Shown: in pieces, positions 41,501 to 43,757 of the stretch
Numbering within the stretch: the stretch's first letter is position 1
Layout: every line of letters starts with the position of its first letter
Origin: Furcasterigmium furcatum
Lineage: Eukaryota; Ascomycota; Sordariomycetes; Glomerellales; Plectosphaerellaceae
Assembly (NCBI GenBank): GCA_001599815.1
Contig: BCIA01000005.1
Coordinates: 306,087-349,843, forward strand
DNA: 43,757 bases
Direction: 5' to 3'
Notes under the pieces: model-generated
What the model was told of the DNA's origin: nothing
Database searches by the model: none
The model's input: the letters and a program-made list of their open reading frames with translations, nothing else
Translations under genes and position numbers: made by a program

Positions 41501-41502
41501 AG
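41471..41502. repeat. Perfect tandem 16-bp duplication
   Basis: TCTTCGCTCTGACAAG occurs twice without spacer (41471-41486, 41487-41502). Confidence 0.9.
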
Positions 41503-41874
41503 GATACCACAACGCCCTATTTCTCAGCAATAGCCCCATTTGCGGGAAGGGCCCCGTTCGTTCCACTTCCTTCCCCATCCAAGCAAGCCTTAAATTCAGG
41601 AGCAGTCGCTATATGAACCTGCATGAGACTCTACTTTAACGACCGTCTGCGGAAAGCAAAGGTCATGGGAAGTGAGGACGTGGCCAACGAATCGCACAAG
41701 AGGCCATCCCCGATCGGCTTGTCGCGATTCCAGCCCGCCCCCGACACCGCCACCTGGCGTGACACGAAAACCCCGCTCAACCTTAGGCGGTCCGCCGTGA
41801 GGCTGCAACCTAATACAGCTGGTTGCTCTCCAAGGAAGATCGGCCCAACCCCCTTTTGCTCCAGTTCGAAATTC

Positions 41875-41957
41875 CGAACTGCTCGGGTAGCCTCCAACAA
41901 GGACTTGTCGAACCGATCGATTCTTCGAACTGCTCGGGCGGCCTCCAACGAGGACTT
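41875..41957. repeat. Direct repeat, ~32-bp units 51 bp apart
   Basis: CGAACTGCTCGGGTAGCCTC (41875) and CGAACTGCTCGGGCGGCCTC (41926) each continue through CAAC.AGGACTT with two to three differences. Confidence 0.8.
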
Positions 41958-42103
41958 TTATGGGTGTCGTGCAGCAGGTATTATTGCGTTTCCCGCAAGC
42001 ACATCATTGCCGTTGCATGACACCATCGACTGGAGCCCCATTCACGAAACTTCTGGCGACTTTGTTCATTTTATCCACGCGTGACTACATCTTCCGCTGG
42101 AAA

Positions 42104-42307
42104 ATGCTCCCCCGAGGTCTTTTCAGTACGTACCAGCAGTACAAACAGGACACCGACGAGGTTGCAGCATGGCTATCTACCACAGCGCTAGCTTGCGGCT
42201 ATCCCGCCGACCTTCTGAATAAGGTGCCAGTGTCATTCTCTGGCCGACTGAAAGGGAAGGAACGCAAGGATACAAAGCGAGCCAGGAACAACATGATTCT
42301 CAGATAA
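42104..42307 (+). pseudogene. N-terminal fragment of a DUF6604-type protein
   Basis: From ATG 42104: MLPRGLFSTYQQYKQDTDEV, AAWLSTTALACGYPADLL, then RLKGKERKDTKRA and a stop. The pattern tYk.YK.DTd.va.WLa.tA..cGYp.dLL...RLKGKaRK is what I recall of the start of DUF6604 (PF20253) proteins of ascomycetes. Only ~68 residues remain. The stop is 7 bp from the 3' end of the convergent ankyrin-type gene, so a breakpoint probably removed the rest. Function of the family is unknown. Confidence 0.6.
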
Positions 42308-42314
42308 GGGGCAG

Positions 42315-43757
42315 CTACTTCCAAGACAGCTTATCTTCTATCCAACTTCCTCTGGCCGGGGCTAACACGATAATTTGAGGTTTGTCGTTCCCATGCCCAA
42401 TCATATCCGGGCCCTGAACCATTCGCACGCCATGCTTGCCCCCATTTTGCTCGAGATATACCGGTGTCGACTCGATATTCTCTATCAACGCCGTTTTGTG
42501 GTGCAGCATTGCAATCATCTGCGGTACCGTGGCGTTGAAGCTGCGGAAAGAGATGTCATCCATGCTAAGAGCGATTTTCAAGGCCTCGTTAATTCCCGAA
42601 CTCCCAGTAGCCTCGTTATGCGACGTAAAATCCGGCCTTTGGACGGGGGAGGGCCCTGAGTATGGCGACGGTCGGATTCTCCGTTGCTCCGTAGCATTCC
42701 ATATCTCGTTGTGCGGCATGCAGAGTGTGGTTCTGCTCGAACCTCTGATGCCGGCGCCGATTTTCCGCACCACGATTTTTGGAACTCCTCCCATAGCCGC
42801 CTCAGGTCGGATCTTGCTCGGCCGTTCAATTTCCCTGCTCACCCTAAACAGTGTTATTGTGCCATACTTGCCATCGTTGTACGTCACAGAAGTCAAACGA
42901 GTGTCGAAGCCGCTGAACTTGGAAGTGTCGAACAGAGCCATGTCGAGATCCTTGAGGCGGTTCTCGGATACCTCTTCCGCTGGATCAATTGGCAAGCGAA
43001 TATCGCGCTTGACAGAACGGAAGAATGCTAGGTAGTCGTCCTTGTGCAGTGAGTGGCGAAGGAGACTAGGAACTCCTTCCAAGCCAATGCTGACTCCTTG
43101 GGCTCCAACATTGACCTTCACTCGATCGTAGATTGCCAGCACTGCCAAGTACTTTCGTTCCATAATATCCTCTGTTGCCGGTAACGCACGAGGATGAAGA
43201 GATGACCAGTCAAAGAACTTTTCAGCAAAGGTCTGCGGTTGTAACTGACTGTGTGTCTCGATTTCTGGGTCTTCTTCCGGAGATGATTGGTCTTCTGGCA
43301 ATGACGGTGGTGTGGGAGAAGCATCCTTTTGGCTTGCGCCATCGTGTCCGGAATGAGTCAAACCGAGAAGATCACCACCTCCCTGGGATGGGGTATTTTG
43401 GGCGGATTCGTGCCCTTCATGGTCCTTTTCCTCAATCGACCCCAGATCATCCAGAAGGTTCATTGCGCTCTCTTGGAGAAGGTGTGTGTTGCTCTGCAGA
43501 ACGCTAAACCTTTGCTCAACTTGCTTCCTGAATGTTTCATTTTCCAGGAATGGAGCTAAAGCCTCCTGTAGCGGCTGGGGAAAGCTTTGGAGTTCCGCTA
43601 TTAGGTCAGTTGTATGACCAGAAGCCGAGCTTTCCCTCTCTCCCTGTTGATTGTCGTCCTTGATTTCGTCTTGGGCCTTGACTTGACCAAGGTGTAATGG
43701 GGCCCTGCCGTCACTGTCAACCAGGTGGACTGACTCTGTAGCCCCGTTCTCTAGGAG
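42315..43757 (-). CDS. C-terminal part of an ankyrin-repeat protein, 5' end off the right edge
   Basis: One frame is open from the window edge to the stop at 42315, about 480 residues. The first visible residues, LLENGATESVHLVDSDGRAP then LHL, are the end and start of ankyrin repeats, so more repeats likely lie outside. A Gln/Glu/Ser-rich linker follows (EEKDHEGHESAQ, TPPSLPEDQSSPEEDPEIE). A ~230-residue domain begins around FFDWSSLHPRALPATEDIME and includes GVSIGLEGVPSLLRHSLHKD and PKIVVRKIGAGIRGSSRTTL. I do not recognise this domain. No damage is seen in the visible part. It converges with the DUF6604 fragment. Confidence 0.7.
   Translation of the reverse strand, partial: LLENGATESVHLVDSDGRAPLHLGQVKAQDEIKDDNQQGERESSASGHTTDLIAELQSFPQPLQEALAPFLENETFRKQVEQRFSVLQSNTHLLQESAMNLLDDLGSIEEKDHEGHESAQNTPSQGGGDLLGLTHSGHDGASQKDASPTPPSLPEDQSSPEEDPEIETHSQLQPQTFAEKFFDWSSLHPRALPATEDIMERKYLAVLAIYDRVKVNVGAQGVSIGLEGVPSLLRHSLHKDDYLAFFRSVKRDIRLPIDPAEEVSENRLKDLDMALFDTSKFSGFDTRLTSVTYNDGKYGTITLFRVSREIERPSKIRPEAAMGGVPKIVVRKIGAGIRGSSRTTLCMPHNEIWNATEQRRIRPSPYSGPSPVQRPDFTSHNEATGSSGINEALKIALSMDDISFRSFNATVPQMIAMLHHKTALIENIESTPVYLEQNGGKHGVRMVQGPDMIGHGNDKPQIIVLAPARGSWIEDKLSWK

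Noticed and set aside
1..43757. Repeat-induced point mutation (RIP) as the cause of the pseudogenes
   Set aside because: The lesions I can compare are deletions, frameshifts and single changes that are not mainly C-to-T, and the duplicated arms stay GC-rich. A base-composition calculation would be needed to exclude mild RIP.
1..43757. tRNA, rRNA or complete transposons
   Set aside because: I saw no cloverleaf-like sequence, rRNA, transposase or reverse-transcriptase motif; short RNAs could be missed by eye.

Overview
The window looks like a piece of a filamentous ascomycete (Pezizomycotina) nuclear genome. Coding is GC-rich, introns are 41-78 nt with fungal branch-point motifs, and the genes belong to families typical of these fungi: NLR-type STAND NTPases, HET, HeLo, BTB, F-box and fungal deaminase-MYND proteins. 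No genus can be named. It is a draft assembly with a 220-N gap inside a tandem repeat.

The dominant theme is an NLR (NOD-like receptor, allorecognition/immunity-type) cluster that is being rearranged. Apparently intact or nearly intact NLRs are: an alpha/beta-hydrolase-NB-ARC-TPR gene running off the left edge (1-3401, -); an NB-ARC-TPR gene (14154-16649, -); a PNP-NACHT-ankyrin gene (17111-21294, +, spliced model 1359 aa); and a TM-hydrolase-double P-loop-ankyrin gene (25975-30533, +, spliced model 1392 aa). Between them lie broken pieces of the same modules: TPR, WD40, HeLo, patatin, PNP, NACHT-WD40, hydrolase and ankyrin. They lie on both strands, often end to end, as if domains had been cut out and dropped. 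Several are inverted duplicates of other pieces in the window.

Layout: 0-3.4 kb hydrolase-NB-ARC-TPR; 3.7-5.7 kb TPR, WD40, HeLo, patatin and NWD-tail shards; 5.7-9.0 kb a 1060-aa deaminase-MYND gene; 9.1-11.7 kb TPR/Fungal_N-like shard, an unknown 183-aa family ('family X') and a PNP pseudogene; 12.9-14.2 kb repeat, PNP and NACHT-WD40 shards; 14.2-16.6 kb NB-ARC-TPR; 17.1-21.3 kb PNP-NACHT-ANK; 21.3-23.2 kb no gene seen; 23.2-24.6 kb an orphan array of 32-residue repeats; 26.0-30.8 kb hydrolase-NTPase-NTPase-ANK; 31.1-33.2 kb BTB and F-box genes; 33.7 kb SANT shard; 34.6-36.5 kb HET gene; 36.8-40.2 kb HeLo shard, family X pseudogene and a HeLo-TPR chimera lacking its NB-ARC; 42.1-43.8 kb DUF6604 shard and the C-terminal part of an ankyrin-type gene at the right edge.

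No metabolic pathway is visible. The intact genes encode sensors with repeat ligand-binding arrays (ANK, TPR), an NTPase switch, and varied N-terminal effectors (hydrolase, nucleoside phosphorylase, HeLo membrane domain), plus a HET-domain cell-death gene and likely ubiquitin adaptors (BTB, F-box). Functions are inferred from family resemblance read by eye. No database search was run, and all splice models were derived by hand from GT-AG (once GC-AG) sites that keep frame.
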